A program made the position numbers and the translations under genes. The notes under the pieces are model-generated. The model made no database searches. It was given only the letters and a program-made list of their open reading frames with translations, and had not been told where the DNA came from. Shown piece by piece: positions 1 through 13,600 of a stretch of 39,546 nt of DNA. Numbering within the stretch: the stretch's first letter is position 1; each line of letters begins with the position of its first letter. Origin of the DNA: Phoronis australis (lineage: Eukaryota; Phoronida; Phoronidae). Location of the stretch: NCBI GenBank assembly GCA_002633005.1, contig NMRA01000325.1, positions 415,290-454,835 of the forward strand. The letters are read 5' to 3'.

Positions 1-1616
1 TGATATTTTCCTCGTATTTTCCACTCATTTTGTGTTTGGTTTAGTATCGGTACCAGGAACTGCTGTGCACCTGTAACACTACTGGTAAATATGCTCTTGT
101 TTTGCGTAGAAATTTAAGAACTTTTCGCCATTTTGTGTTTCTATGTCTCATTTTCAAGACGCTGCCCAAAATTTAAGCAGTTGTGCCAGTAACGTTCCTG
201 ACCTTGATTGATGACCACTGGAATGATTCAAAACATTCAATCTGTAATATGTCAAAGTGTGTGCAATATATTCCTCTTGAACAGTTAATCAGCGAATCGT
301 GTACAATTCATTGATTTTGTGAGCTGTATTTTTATTAGTTTCATATTGACCATTGATTCCCACACTCTGGTTCATGCATCTTAGAGCAGCGTGTGGGTTT
401 TAAGGGGGCTACATGCTGTTATTCTTTAGGGATATTAAGTTTAGGCAGGGGAATTATGTAGTCTTGAGAATTCATTGGATGTTTTCCTAAATGTTTACTT
501 TGTTTGACGAAAATTTTTGCCAAGGCCAATTTTGTGTCAAAAAGCTTTCTTTGGGTCCATGTGTAGCCAGAGATCGCCACAAGGTAGACATTTCCAGGTG
601 ACTATTTATATTTGAGGCTAGTATCATATGCATTAGGCATTTGTAAAGATTTGTGTACAGTTCTAGTCAAGGTGTTGTAGGTCGTCACATTTTGTTCATT
701 TTTTGGTAATTTTTGTTTTATATTAAATATGATATTACAAGTAGTAAATTCCTTTGTCCTTAGTGTTTTAAGATGTTGCTTGTTCAAATGTGTCGGACGG
801 TCGCGACAGTAAAATGTCACAGTTTTGATGTAATGTTTTGGTTGCCCAACATATTGTGGTTTCGCTGAGGCACATTACGTTGCAATGTCTAAGGTTATGT
901 GAGACTCTAAAGAAAAACTTAGAACAGCGTGCCTCACAAATGGCGGATCATATTGTCATGAAATTTGCAGATACTATGTTTTATGCACAGTTCTTAGCAA
1001 TTGTTTTTAAATTTGTCCTCTTTGGCAAGAGGGGCTATCAAAAATAGGACTTTTGTGATTTAAAAAAAAAGTAAATCAAAAGTTGCTTTAAAAACAAATA
1101 ATAATTTAGAAAACTGTAATAGCATGTTTGAGATTTTATCGAGTTTATACCAAATGATATTTGGTCACGTTATTGATACCGTTGGTTTGCTATCAATGTA
1201 CTTTTCTTTTTGGTTACAATATATTCTACGGGCTCTCAACTTCTGTAGAGTAATGTATATTCACTGGCAGTTAAATATCTGTTCGTTTTTATTTTAGTGC
1301 GACTATAACTTTAAAAAACTGAGTAAATTTGCACTGTGTCAAGCACTGGGTTAAATTGTGATACACATTCAATCATTATTTGGCCTGGCTTGAGTGCTCT
1401 TAGATGTAAAGCTGTCTCAATGACATTCTGGCACCTAAATCTGTCATTGATTGAGTTACTCAGATAGGTCTTGCTACTTAAGAATCTATTTTTGCTCATT
1501 CTCAAAGTTTGTCAGTGTATGGTAGATATATAGCTGCCGCTCCAAAGGAACTGTTAGGTTGAGTATTCATCTGGTCAGCGTACTCTTAATACTGGACTCT
1601 CTTTGTCTTGTTTCAG

Positions 1617-1694
1617 GCCACCTTTGATCCAGAGGTGTTCTTCAATATTCTATTGCCAGCCATCATATTTCACGCAGGCTACAGTCTGAAACGG
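1617..1694 (+). CDS. SLC9A6/7/9: Exchanger exon 1, first copy (duplicated block A)
   Basis: Twenty-six codons, phase 0 at both ends, after a tttcag acceptor and before a gtaact donor. It encodes a membrane segment with [12 protein letters not shown] and HAGYSLKR, typical of NHE6/7/9. It is identical to the copy at 3867-3944 except for one synonymous His codon (CAC here, CAT there). Probably an allelic copy placed twice by assembly, so only one of the two belongs in the transcript. Confidence 0.85.
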
Positions 1695-4600
1695 GTAACT
1701 TTACTTTATGCAATTACTGGATTTTGATTAATTTTCATTCACTACTCATTGACTGAAATTACATAAGAAAATATGGATGAATATAGTGCATTTTAATGTA
1801 ACCAAAATAATGTTTTATGTTTCTGTTAGATCAGCAATTCAATCAATGCTTGTTAGATTGCATTAATATACACAATGGTATGAATTTTGTCAACTTCTTA
1901 CGCATGTGAAATATTAGTTAATGGAAATAAAATACTTTATTGTGGTGGTAAGAGTGTGGGCCATATTTCATCTTACTCATGGATTCATATCTCATAGGAG
2001 CTTTTCTTATGAAAATTTGATTGTTTTGGAAGCTTTACCAAAAGTAAGAGCGTTGTTACTGAAAAATAATGAAACTTGGAGTTCTTTGACGTGTTGTCTT
2101 AACAAGTGCAGAATATCACTACATTGTGGTAAAAAAATCTCGTGCTTTTCAGCGTCACTTCTTCCGTAACTTCGGCGCCATCATCACTTATGCGTTTGTT
2201 GGAACGTTGGTATCAGCAATCTGTGTTGGGTAAGTGTAACACCAATGTGTCGGGTAAGTGTAATACCAATTTGTCNAATTTAAGCAGTTGTGCCAGTAAC
2301 GTTCCTGACCTTGATTGATGACCACTGGAATGATTCAAAACATTCAATCTGTAATATGTCAAAGTGTGTGCAATATATTCCTCTTGAACAGTTAATCAGC
2401 GAATCATGTACAATTCATTGATTTTGTGAGCTGTATTTTTATTAGTTTCATATTGACCATTGATTCTCACACTCTGGTTCATGCATCTTAGTGCAGCGTG
2501 TGGGTTTTAAGGGGGCTACATGCTGTTATTCTTTAAGGGTGCTACATGCTGTTATTCTTTAAGGGTGCTACATGCTGTTATTCTTTAAGGGTGCTACATG
2601 CTGTTATTCTTTAAGGGGGCTACATGCCGTTATTCTTTAGGGATATTAAGCTTAGGCAGGGGAATTATGTAGTCTTGAGAATTCATTGGATGTTTTCCTA
2701 AATGTTTACTTTGTTTGACGAAAATTTTTGCCAAGGCCAATTTTGTGTCAAAAAAAGCTTTCTTTGGGTCCATGTGTAGCCAGAGATCGCCACAAGGTAG
2801 ATATTTCCAAGTGACTATTTATATTTGAGGCTAGTATCATGTGCATTAGGCATTTGTAAAGATTTGTATACAGTTCTAGTCAAGGTGTTGTAGGTCGTCA
2901 CATTTTTTCATTTTTTGGTAATTTTTGTTTTATATTAAATATGATATTACAAGTAGTAAATTCATTTGTCCTTAGTGTTTTAAGATGTTGCTTGTTCAAA
3001 TGTGTTGGACGGTCGAGACAGTAAAATGTCACAATTTTGATGTAATGTTTTGGTTGCCCAACATATTGTGGTTTGACCCAAGTTTTTCGCTGAGACACAT
3101 TATGTTGCAATGTCTAAGGTTATGTAAGACTCTAGAGAAAAATTTAGAACACCGTGCCTCAGAAATGGCGGATCATTTTGTCATGAAATTTACAGATACT
3201 ATGTTTTATACACAGTTCTTCAAAATGCTGTTAGCAATTGTTTTTAAATTTGTCCACTTTGGCAAGAGGGGCTATCAAAAATAGGACTTTTGTGATTTAA
3301 AAAATATAAGTCAAAAGTTGCTTTAAAAAACAAATAATAATTAAGAAAACTGTAATAGCATGTTTGATATTTTATCGAATTTATATCAAATGATATTTGG
3401 TCACGTTATTGATAAGGTTGGTTTGCTTTCAATGTACTTTTCTTTTTGGTTACAATATATTCTACGGGCTCTCAACTTCTGTAGAGTAATGTATATTCAC
3501 TGGCAGTTAAATATCAAAATTGCTGTTTCTGTTTGTTTTTATTTTAGTGCGACTATAACTTTAAAAAACTGAGTAAATTTGCACTGTGTCAAGCACTGAG
3601 TTAAATTGTGAAATGCATTCAATCTTTATTTAGCCTGGCTTGAGTGCTCTTAGATGTAAAGCTGTCTCAGTGACATTCTGGCACTTAACTCTGTCATTGA
3701 TTGAGTTACTCAGATAGGTCTTGCTACTTAAGAGTCTATTTTTGCTCTTTCTCAAAGTTTGTCAGTGTATGGTAGATATATAGCTGCCGCTCCAAAGGAA
3801 CTGTTAGGTTGAGTATTCATCTGGTCAGCGTACTCTTAATACTGGACTCTCTTTGTCTTGTTTCAGGCCACCTTTGATCCAGAGGTGTTCTTCAATATTC
3901 TATTGCCAGCCATCATATTTCATGCAGGCTACAGTCTGAAACGGGTAACTTTACTTTATGCAATTACTGGATTTTTATTAATTTTCATTCACTACTCATT
4001 GACTTAAATTACATAACAAAATATGGATGAATATAGTGCTTTTTAATGTAACCAAAATAATGCTTTATGCATATGTTTCTGTTAGATCAGCAATTCAATT
4101 AATGCTTGTTAGATTGCGTTAATGTACACAATGGAATGAATTTTGTCAACTTCTGACGCATGTGAAATATTAGTTAATGGAAATAAAATACTTTATTGCG
4201 GTGGCAAGAGTGTGGGCCATATTTCATCTTAATCATGGATTCATGTCTCATAGGAGCTTTTCTTATTAAAATTTTATTGTTTTGGAAGCTTTACCAAAAG
4301 TAAGAGCGTTACTGAAAAATAATGAAACTGAGTTCTTTGACGTGTTGTCTTAACAAGTGCAGAATATCACTACGTTGTGGTAAAAAAATCTCGTGCTTTT
4401 CAGCGTCACTTCTTCCGTAACTTCGGCGCCATCATCACTTATGCGTTTGTTGGAACGTTGGTATCAGCAATCTGTGTTGGGTAAGTGTATCACCAATGTG
4501 TTGGGTAAGTGTAATACCAATTTGTCGAGTTAGTAATTCCGATGTGTCGGTTAAGTGTAATACCAATGTGTCGGGTAAGTGTAATACCAATTTGTCGAGT

Positions 4601-7600
4601 AAGTAATTCCGATGTGTCGGTTAAGTGTAATACCAATGTGTCGGGTAAGTGTAATACCAATTTGTCGAGTAAGTAATTCCGATGTGTCGGTTAAGTGTAA
4701 TACCAATGTGTCGGTTAAGTGTAATACCAATGTGTCGGGTAAGTGTAATACCAATTTGTTGGACAAGTGTAATACCAATAGCTTTGACCAATAGCTTAGT
4801 ACATGTGACTTAAAAAATACACGACTATTTTACAATGATTTGAGCCTATTCCACAGTCATCAAGACCAGCTTACAACAATTTAGATAATTCTAGAGTCAT
4901 TATTTAGACCCAGATAAGGTTTATAATGGTCACTTACTTGTGCTTTTATTCCCTCACAGGGGTATCATCTATGGGTTCACACGTATCATGCCTGCTGTCA
5001 GCGGCGCCATTGACTTCACTGATAGTCTCTTCTTTGGAGCCCTCATATCTGCCACTGACCCAGGTACTCTTCAACTCGCGTTACCCATTCAAAGTACTTT
5101 ATGACGATTTTGTTTCTCATCGTGTTGATTTATTTATGACTTCAATAACAATATTTCGTGCGTTAAAAATCAATGCTTACCACTCAAAACGAACATTTTG
5201 ATTTCTTTCTGATTATTTTTAGATGGTTCCTTCTCTTCAGCTGTCCAACATTAGAACTTATCCACTTTCCCTTCAAGATCACTCTATGAAGATTTCTTTT
5301 CATGACAGATCTTATTTCTGTTGCCACAAAAATCACCCAGAGTAACGAGACAAAAGTGCCTCTGACAATCACAGGGCTGACTTGCTCTTCTCAAGTTTGA
5401 TGGCTTCTATTTAATCACTGTTAATCTATTATTTCCAGCAGAATCTTAAATCCCATATTATCTTGGCTAGGAATGTTTTTAATCCAGCTTGAGTAGATTT
5501 TTACTTAAAGGGACGCATCAGTTTTATGGAGGGAAAAGTATTTCTGGAATTATTGTTGAATAGGTTAGAGTTTGTGAAGTTTTTATCTTTAGCATAACTA
5601 CAAAACAACAGAATTCACGGGTTTTAATCCAATCACCAATTCTCTTCACTTTGTGCTAGAGATTCGCTGAAGTCAAGGCAGGTGTTTTTATGCGTTTAAG
5701 CTGTTTTTTATTGAGTGGTATTTGTCTCTGGCAACAGAGCATTTGATTGTGACTATGGGGGTGCCAAGTTTGACTCCATGTTTTGGCTGATCTCAGAATA
5801 TTAGTTGTAATTATTGCTTATCTTTTGCATAATTCTTAATTTCACATGTAGGTAATATAAGTGTAAGAGAAGTGGATCTCTAATTTTTTTTGTTGGTGAT
5901 CATTTTGTATTACCACTGACATCTCAGTAGTTTCTGTTTCTGTGTAAGATTTTGTTCAAAATTAAGCCATTTTATTGTTTGTGGGTTCAGGAATTAAGAC
6001 AATGAAGCCAATCACCATAGTTTGGCAGTTGAAACCTGAAATTGAATTAGACTTCTCCGCTTTTTGTATATGCTAGACTTTCATGAGTGTGCAAGATCAG
6101 ACAAGCAAGTCTCTGCGAGATATCGTCATGCATTACAAGTGAAGCGCGTGATCACACTTAGCTTTTCGTGGGAGTGTCTTGGGTCTGCACAATGCTGCCT
6201 TGTTTGAGTCATGTTAACATGTCTATCATCACAAACCTGTTATTGTATTTTCAGTGACAGTCCTTGCCATCTTCCACGACCTTAATGTTGACGTCGACTT
6301 GTATGCGTGTGTGTTTGGTGAAAGTGTACTTAATGATGCTGTTGCCATTGTTCTAGCTAGGTAAGTTGTACGGTATTTTTTCACTTGGGTGCTTGTACCA
6401 GAATAAATGGCAATACTGCCTATTTTTCATCTTGTCATGGTCTTCCCACATAAGTATGAATTCTGTTTAGTGATAGCTATGGTACAGAACTGGATAATCA
6501 TTTGATGGTATATTAAAAAAAGAGAAATAAAATTTCACGTCTGCCACCTTGTGACCTAAATTTTTGAGATTTTACTGTACTCCAGGTTTGCTTGTACAAT
6601 GTCGATTTTCCATAATTTTCACAGTTTCATAAATATTGTTGAATTAAACCATTTGTAGTATTAAGCTGGTTTTAGTTAAATTTGTTCATTCTAAGGTGTT
6701 CAAAGAACTCAAAATACATGAGCTCTAGTACTTGTTACTGAATTCAAGGTGGCCTGCAATAGGTGATTATAGTTAGGTATCAAAAGCTTGGTGAGAGAAC
6801 TGGTTGATTCTCTGTTTGAACACTAGGTGGAGTTGTTGCTGCATGGTTGTGGGTGTTTTGTACATAAATACGTTAAAGTGTCCTTCATTCTTTGGTGTTT
6901 TTTAATGTGAACTAAACCTTATTCCTCGGTCTCTTACATTTAACATGTAGGTGTCTTTATAAGCTACGCTTATTTACAACACGTTCAATGAGGCAAAGCT
7001 TTTGGAGACTCTTCTAATTGACGACTGAAGTCAAAATGAAGTCTCACACTTTGTAAGATAAATGATTTGAACAGTATAATCGCAGGTTTTTTAACAACTT
7101 TGTTGTAAGTTTTGTACTTTTTTGTGAGATTTTTCTATCCAGTGTCCAAAAGACCAGCAGATGAGATTACATACAGGGTGACTATTCATCGTCTGCAATT
7201 CATTTGTTCATTTCAGGACTGTCGATTCATTCGGAAGGACAACAATCACAGAATCTGATGCCATCTGGAGGCCAATACTGTCGTCACTTGGCAGTTTCCT
7301 GGGGATATTCTTTGGCTCATTTGCGATGGGTGGATTCATGGGATGCCTAACTGCTCTTGTATCCTTCTGTGCAATGATTGGCAAGAGATTTTGACTTTAT
7401 TAAGTGTTCTTTGTCATCCAATTCTATTTACAACAACAATGCTCGATACGAGAAGTGCACCCCGATTGTAGACAACCATTGCACAATAGTAATGTTTCTG
7501 CATCGTGAACAGGACAGATGGCGTTTTTGCCAAAACTGTGCAAAGCAAAAAGTATTTTGTGTCCTTCACTTATTTAGCGCACGACAAGGCCGGCATGTGA

Positions 7601-10600
7601 AATTCTGCTTTGTTAAGTTTCTCCACCAAAGACTAAGAACATGGATTACAGTGTGTAGATGTCATGGTGTTTGTGCAAATTAAGTGAACAATTACTGTAA
7701 GAATATTTTGTGCCTCCGTTTTAAGTCAGTCCCTGTATCAGGTATACAGTTTTAACAAAAAATTGAACAGGCTTTTGGACATTGGTTAATATTTATTTGT
7801 TTTATGATATCATTTCCTGTACCATTTATTTTAAAGGTTATTTAGGCAAAATGGCCTCTGTGTTCAGACTGTGTGGATTATTTCAGTCGTCTTATTTGAC
7901 AAATTAATGTTGGTACTCAATTGAGGCAACAGCATTTTAATTTGAGCTTCACAGTTCCTTCGTAATTTCTTTAACATCTTAATTGAAGCATTAAGTTGTT
8001 TGAAAGCAGTGAATCCTTCTAAATTGACAGTAAATTTCAATTTCAGGTATCAAAATTTAATACTTAGGAATATGTCTGTTGTTTAATCGTTCCTGTAAAA
8101 TTTTTACCTTCACAGCATACATCAAAGCTGATCTCAAGTGTGATGTGACAGCTGTCACTTCTCTAGTTCTCCTAATCTTCACTGCATGATTGGAGTTTGT
8201 TGTTGATAGCACAATGCCTTAACACCAAATTCAGATGACAAAATATACAAAGATCAATGAGCACCCCCTATTGGAGACAGCACTGTTCTTTCTCATGTCA
8301 TACAGCACGTTCTTAGCGGCTGAAGCAGCGGGACTCACAGGTGTGTTAGCTAGGGATTGTCCATAAGTATCAGTATTTTCAAAAGTGTTAATTAAGTAAC
8401 TCTTTTTGGCACTATCTCCTGTGTTATGAAGAGTACTTCTATGAAATAAGACTGGCTTTTGTGTTTAACGAAACGGTATGACCTGATAATCGAGATCATA
8501 GCATTTTGAAAAGTTCCCAGACAGTGCATCAGTTTGCTTATAAGACCATGAGGAGATGAAGACGTATGGGAAAGTTAGATATCATTTTATTTTATCTTTT
8601 TTGTTGAAAATGTTCACTCTTTGTAGAGTGACTCCAAATTGTAACATTTTCTGTATGATTTACACACGACATTTACAAAATTTTAATCGTTTCAAAATAC
8701 ATTGTTGTCTTTTAGGAATCGTTGCTGTCTTGTTCTGTGGCATTTGTCAAGCACATTACACGTTCAACAATTTATCCACAGAGTCAAAAGCTAGAACAAA
8801 ACAAGTGAGTACATAACTGTTGACCTTTTTATTAAACTCTTTCATGGCAGTAATGCATTTCATGTGACAACATTCACTTAGTTGACGTATGTTATTGTCA
8901 ACAAATGAAGCTCTGTTTTGTCAAATTTGTTCTCTGAAATAAAGATTAAGAACAGTTCCTTCTGTTGCTACCTTGGTTTACAATGTGTAGAAGTTATCTT
9001 TGCAAGAAGTTTATCAGACTTTGCAAAATAGAAAATGATTTTGTCAATTATTTCTGTGCAAAATGATTGGAAAATTGGGATAATTTGTTGTTTGCCGAAA
9101 TTGAGTATGATGATTATTTTGAATTGATGTCATCTCTCCATTATCTTGAAGTAAATGGCTTGTTGTATAATCTGTCAAGCTGGGCCGAGATAATGTTAGA
9201 TAATGTGTACATTCATGTAGAGATGCTGCATTCACTGTTGAGCCTCTTTAATCCTGTTTGTAAATGGCATATGTCTCTTGCCATCTGGTTTTATTTTTGC
9301 AGTTATGGAAGGAGTTTAAGTTTGTTAATATCTTGTTGCTCATTCTGACTCCTGTCTAGCTTTACAGCTATGTGACTTAGTGATTGTGATTCAAGAAAGA
9401 GGACAAAGTATTTTGGATCATTTGGTCACTAGTAAAAACAATTCTCAACCTAAAAACAGTGTTCGCTATGTTTTTGAGAGACCCAAGTCAAGCTTGTCAC
9501 GGCAGGAATTCAAATACAGTTTTAGTTGAAATTTGTTATGAAAGTGTATTCAAATAATTGAAATAAAATGCACATACTGTGTGTCACTCATTCTGATTGT
9601 TATAGTAATCATAGTTTACTGATATGGTTCGCCTGCAACTTTACGTTTTGACAGTAATTGAATGAGATAAACGGATTTATGATATGCTATCTTTTAAACA
9701 CCTGCTGAAACTGTTATATATCTTGAATGTTATTCACTTAGTGATAAGTTTGTTATCACATGGACAGTACATTGCTAACTGTGGTCAAAGATTTCTTCTT
9801 TTTTTCAGCTTTTTGAAATACTCAACTTTTTAGCAGAAAATTTTGTCTTCACCTACATCGGAGTGTCAACCTTCACCTTTCAAAAGCACCAATGGAATCC
9901 CGGCTTCATATTTGCTGCGATTGTATCTTTTTCTACTAAATCATAAGAAATTCTGTGCTTCTTTTCACTCTGCCATGTTGTGACAGACTGTGAATGAAAT
10001 AGCTTAAAAATGTATGGAGCCCTGCTTGTCTACTATCGCTCTTACATTGGGATGTCTCATTTCACACAATAGCGAGTGTATAATTTTTGTGATCTTCCCA
10101 AACGATTGATTCATGAAATATGGCTCACAAAATGGTTCTGCTTTCGTTGTAATGGAATTCGTAGTTGTTAATGATATTTTTTTTTCTTTGAAATTGGTCA
10201 TTTTTGACCCGCCGACGTAGTGCTCAATATGACTTTAACATATTAGTTAGTACTTACAAACAACTATCTCAGAGGTGTTAATAATTTTCCAATAAAGGTA
10301 TTGACTGGTTTGAGTATTGACTGATTTGAGATTGTCTAGTGGACCACAGTTGCTTCCATATTAGTTTCTCAGCAAGTGATTTACAGCAACTGCATTGCTG
10401 GCCTGCAGTTTAGTATGAAAAAGATCATCAGTAACAAAACTGGTGCCCTTCTACTTGATGGGAATTTCCTTGACCGCTTTGTTTCAGCTAGCGATCCTGG
10501 TGGCCAGAGCCATCAACATATATCCACTCTCATTTTTATTAAATCTAGGGAGGAGGAACAAAATCAGTTTAAATCTGCAGCATATGATGTTTTTCTCAGG

Positions 10601-13600
10601 TAAGTAATTGCGTAATTTCACATATCGTTGTGATTGATGGCATGTCACCGGTGTCCCCTTTTGGCCTCTGGTCGTTGCAAGCTTTAGCTAAACATCTAAA
10701 ATGTTGTTGTGTCACTAGTAATGCTTGTTGTGAATTTGTAAATTGGGTTTACCCACACTGGAAAGCAGTAGTTCTTTCTTACATCATCATCTAGCAACAG
10801 AGGTCACTGTTTTCATCACCCTCGTTTGCACTCCTACCTGAGGTTTGAAAACCAGAAAGCCTTTGCTTTGACCTGGGACATGTTGACGTGAATTGCTTCA
10901 TGAACATTTTACGATTGTAAATATAATGATAAATTAAAACGATCAAGGTTGATAACCAGCAGTAAATTTGTATGGTGATATGGTTGGAAACCTAAAGTAA
11001 CTTTAAATGACAATGTCTTCTTTGCATTACATACTGTCCTGTGATTTTCTGAACATTAAGTGATGGTCGAAGGTTATAAAAAGTTTAGGATATAGTTCTG
11101 TGCACTTAAAGTGTCAGCAGGGCAGGGCAGAGATGACCAATAGCTTATGTAATCATCTAGTTTCAGGTAATTTGTTATTGCGATTACTGTACAGAAGTTC
11201 GTATTGGGCAGTTATTAGTTAACTAAATGCATTTAAGTGTCATTCTCAACGTTTTCAATTTTGTTGGTACTACTCCACTTCATTTAAAAGTGAATACCAG
11301 GTCTGTGTTCCATAGATGCAAGAAACTCGTCAGACCGTGCAAAATCACATAAGTTGCAAGTGCTTCACAAGTGTCTTAGGTTTATAGAATGCGGCCTTGA
11401 TCTGGGTAGAGAATGTAATATGTGAACAACCTGTTTGTTTGGTATGAAATTCATTTCTGCTTATCACAGCATTAGAAACATTCTTGTTGTGAGATACGTT
11501 GAAGTGAAGTGCTATAAAAGCACTGTGTTGGTATGTCATTTTACACGCTCCATGTTTCAGGTCTCCGAGGAGCCATAGCATTTGCACTCTCCATTAGGAA
11601 CACATCAACAGAGGCTCGACAGATGATGTTCACCACAACACTAGTGATTGTCATAGCTACTGTTATTCTGTGTGGAGGGTTCGTTACGCAGATGTTGCAG
11701 TGGCTGAGGATAAAGTAGGTCAAAGGTCACGGTGCATTTTTCCAACAGGCACACATGAACACAAATATAGTTTAATGCTCTAAATTTTGAAATGGGAGAT
11801 ATAACCGCATGTTAAATACGTTATATTAGGTTCTCAATTCTCTTTATCATTTTAGTGTTGTCTTTCAACCAATTTCTGGAAGGCATGTTGTGGTGCTCTT
11901 TTCTAAACAGTCAGAAGAAAATACATTAGGCATTTGTAATCATTTGTAGATGTATGCTGATCATTTACACCATCCATCAACGATACTTATGATTGACCTG
12001 AGCAGGATAGAAGATTGAGAAGCCAATTTCAGATTTCAGTATATGGTACTACTATGAAGATATTTTCAAATGTACAAAATCTGTGTTTCAGAGTGGGTGT
12101 TGAAGATGAGACGGAATCTCAGCATTTCCAGGCTGTTAGATCGGTAGGTACACGTAGATAGACTCTTCCCTAGACATTGTATTTTGGTAGGATAAAATAG
12201 AAGAGTTTAGCCTTACACACACGAGTGTAACGAATTTGTCTGCACAAACCACTGACCTCTTGCACGTAAATAATTGAATCACATTTACGAACCATGACAT
12301 TCTGCTTGCAAACAAAATTTGTGTACGAACTGGGAGCATAAATCATTCATCAGAGCATTAAATCGTAAAGATGAATGACTAGTCTTCATTATAAACATTC
12401 TAAGAATGCTGCACATACAACTCCGGTTCTTGCAAGTGAATCAGTGGCTTGTGTTCATAATTCAATGGCTTGTGAGTTTGAATATCTAGTTCCCTTGTTA
12501 CGCAATACTATAATTTTAAGAACTTCTTTTACAACGTCCTATTGTGCCCCTTAGAATTTTCACCAAGGTTTTTACATTTCTCAGAATTACAATAACACCA
12601 TTGGTTCTTGTAAAAGTGGGAGTAACTTAAATTTAACATCGCCCATTTCTGGTGTTCTGGCTTTGTTGTACGTTTACGTCCATTTAGGAAATCTCCGTAG
12701 GCAGTTAAACTGTTCCCAGCTCTTGCAATTTCATGCCTCTGTTACTGCCTACATTTAGTTACTGAAGGTTTTTGCAAGTGCAATATTTGGCTGATGCTCC
12801 GTTAATGTTGAGAAGGGACTGGTGTTTGTGGGTTAATATCATCAAGTGTCCCTTATTGTTTGGCTTAATCATGTTAAGAACATGTTAAGAGCACTCCAAC
12901 CGGCCTTGTCAATGATGGAACTTTTTTCAACGATATTCAGATTTTCAAAAACATTTTCTGTTGAAATAGGATTCTGTCTCCCTATTTCTTCTGAATTCTT
13001 AAACCTAAACACACTACCAATGAAACAATGAGTCATGGGGACGAATTGTCCAGTTGTCCATTAAAAATCACAAATGACTCCCTTCGAATATTGTAAGAAG
13101 CTTTGTGCGCTTGTAGTTCAGTCCTTCATTTCCTGTTTTCTGCTTGTGCTCAACCACGTAATGTTGGTTTTTATTGTACAGGCAATCTCGCGACAGAAAC
13201 AATATAGTACCATGACTACCAATGGGCAGAGTGATGGTCAGACAAGTGCCGACGCCCAGAGGGTTTGTTTCGTCACGATTTGCTTCTTAACACTAGAGTT
13301 GAGCTGTCTAAAACATACCACATACCGTTAAGATTGGAACTAGTTTTACATTTAAAAAATACTTGAAAGTAACATCTTGTTTTATTCTTGAATATTTGAC
13401 CAAAAACATCAGTCAGAGTACACCTATAAAGTGTTAAACATCCTTTTTTTCACATGGAGTTCTGAAGTGCTGTTAAATATTTTTGTCTCACTGATTCCAA
13501 ACCAGGAATGTTTTTTCACAGCTTGATGGGAATATGTGAGCTTGGGTTGTCTGCGTCTTCTTAGACTAACAACTATCCTCAGTCCAGCCTTCTGACTTGT

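Larger units (their letters stand above)
170..2275. repeat. Tandem block 1, copy A (likely duplicated haplotype)
   Basis: About 2.1 kb repeated as 2277-4526. It holds exchanger exons 1 and 2 with their introns. The copies differ by scattered substitutions and small indels, almost all intronic. Copy A ends inside the minisatellite that follows exon 2, immediately before the N at 2276. Confidence 0.9.
2277..4526. repeat. Tandem block 1, copy B
   Basis: Second copy of 170-2275. It is longer mainly because it has five 26-bp VNTR units instead of one, and has small insertions near 3075, 3220 and 3515. The single N at 2276 is exactly at the joint. Confidence 0.9.
8805..13181. other. Introns between exons 7 and 12
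   Basis: Introns at 8805-9808, 9923-10487, 10600-11560, 11715-12091 and 12144-13181. All are AT-rich, with GT-AG ends and no repeats, RNA genes or extra exons I can support. Confidence 0.6.

Noticed and set aside
170-4526. True exon duplication for mutually exclusive splicing
   Set aside because: The two exon sets encode the same protein, differ by one synonymous base, and are separated by a lone N in a repeat. An assembly duplicate explains this better, though long reads should decide.
4481-4790. CRISPR-like array of regular repeats
   Set aside because: Contiguous units without unique spacers, in an animal intron. It is a minisatellite.
4612-4794. Open frame with repeated VSVKCNTN-like peptide, and its antisense counterpart
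   Set aside because: A by-product of the intronic minisatellite period, not a protein repeat domain.
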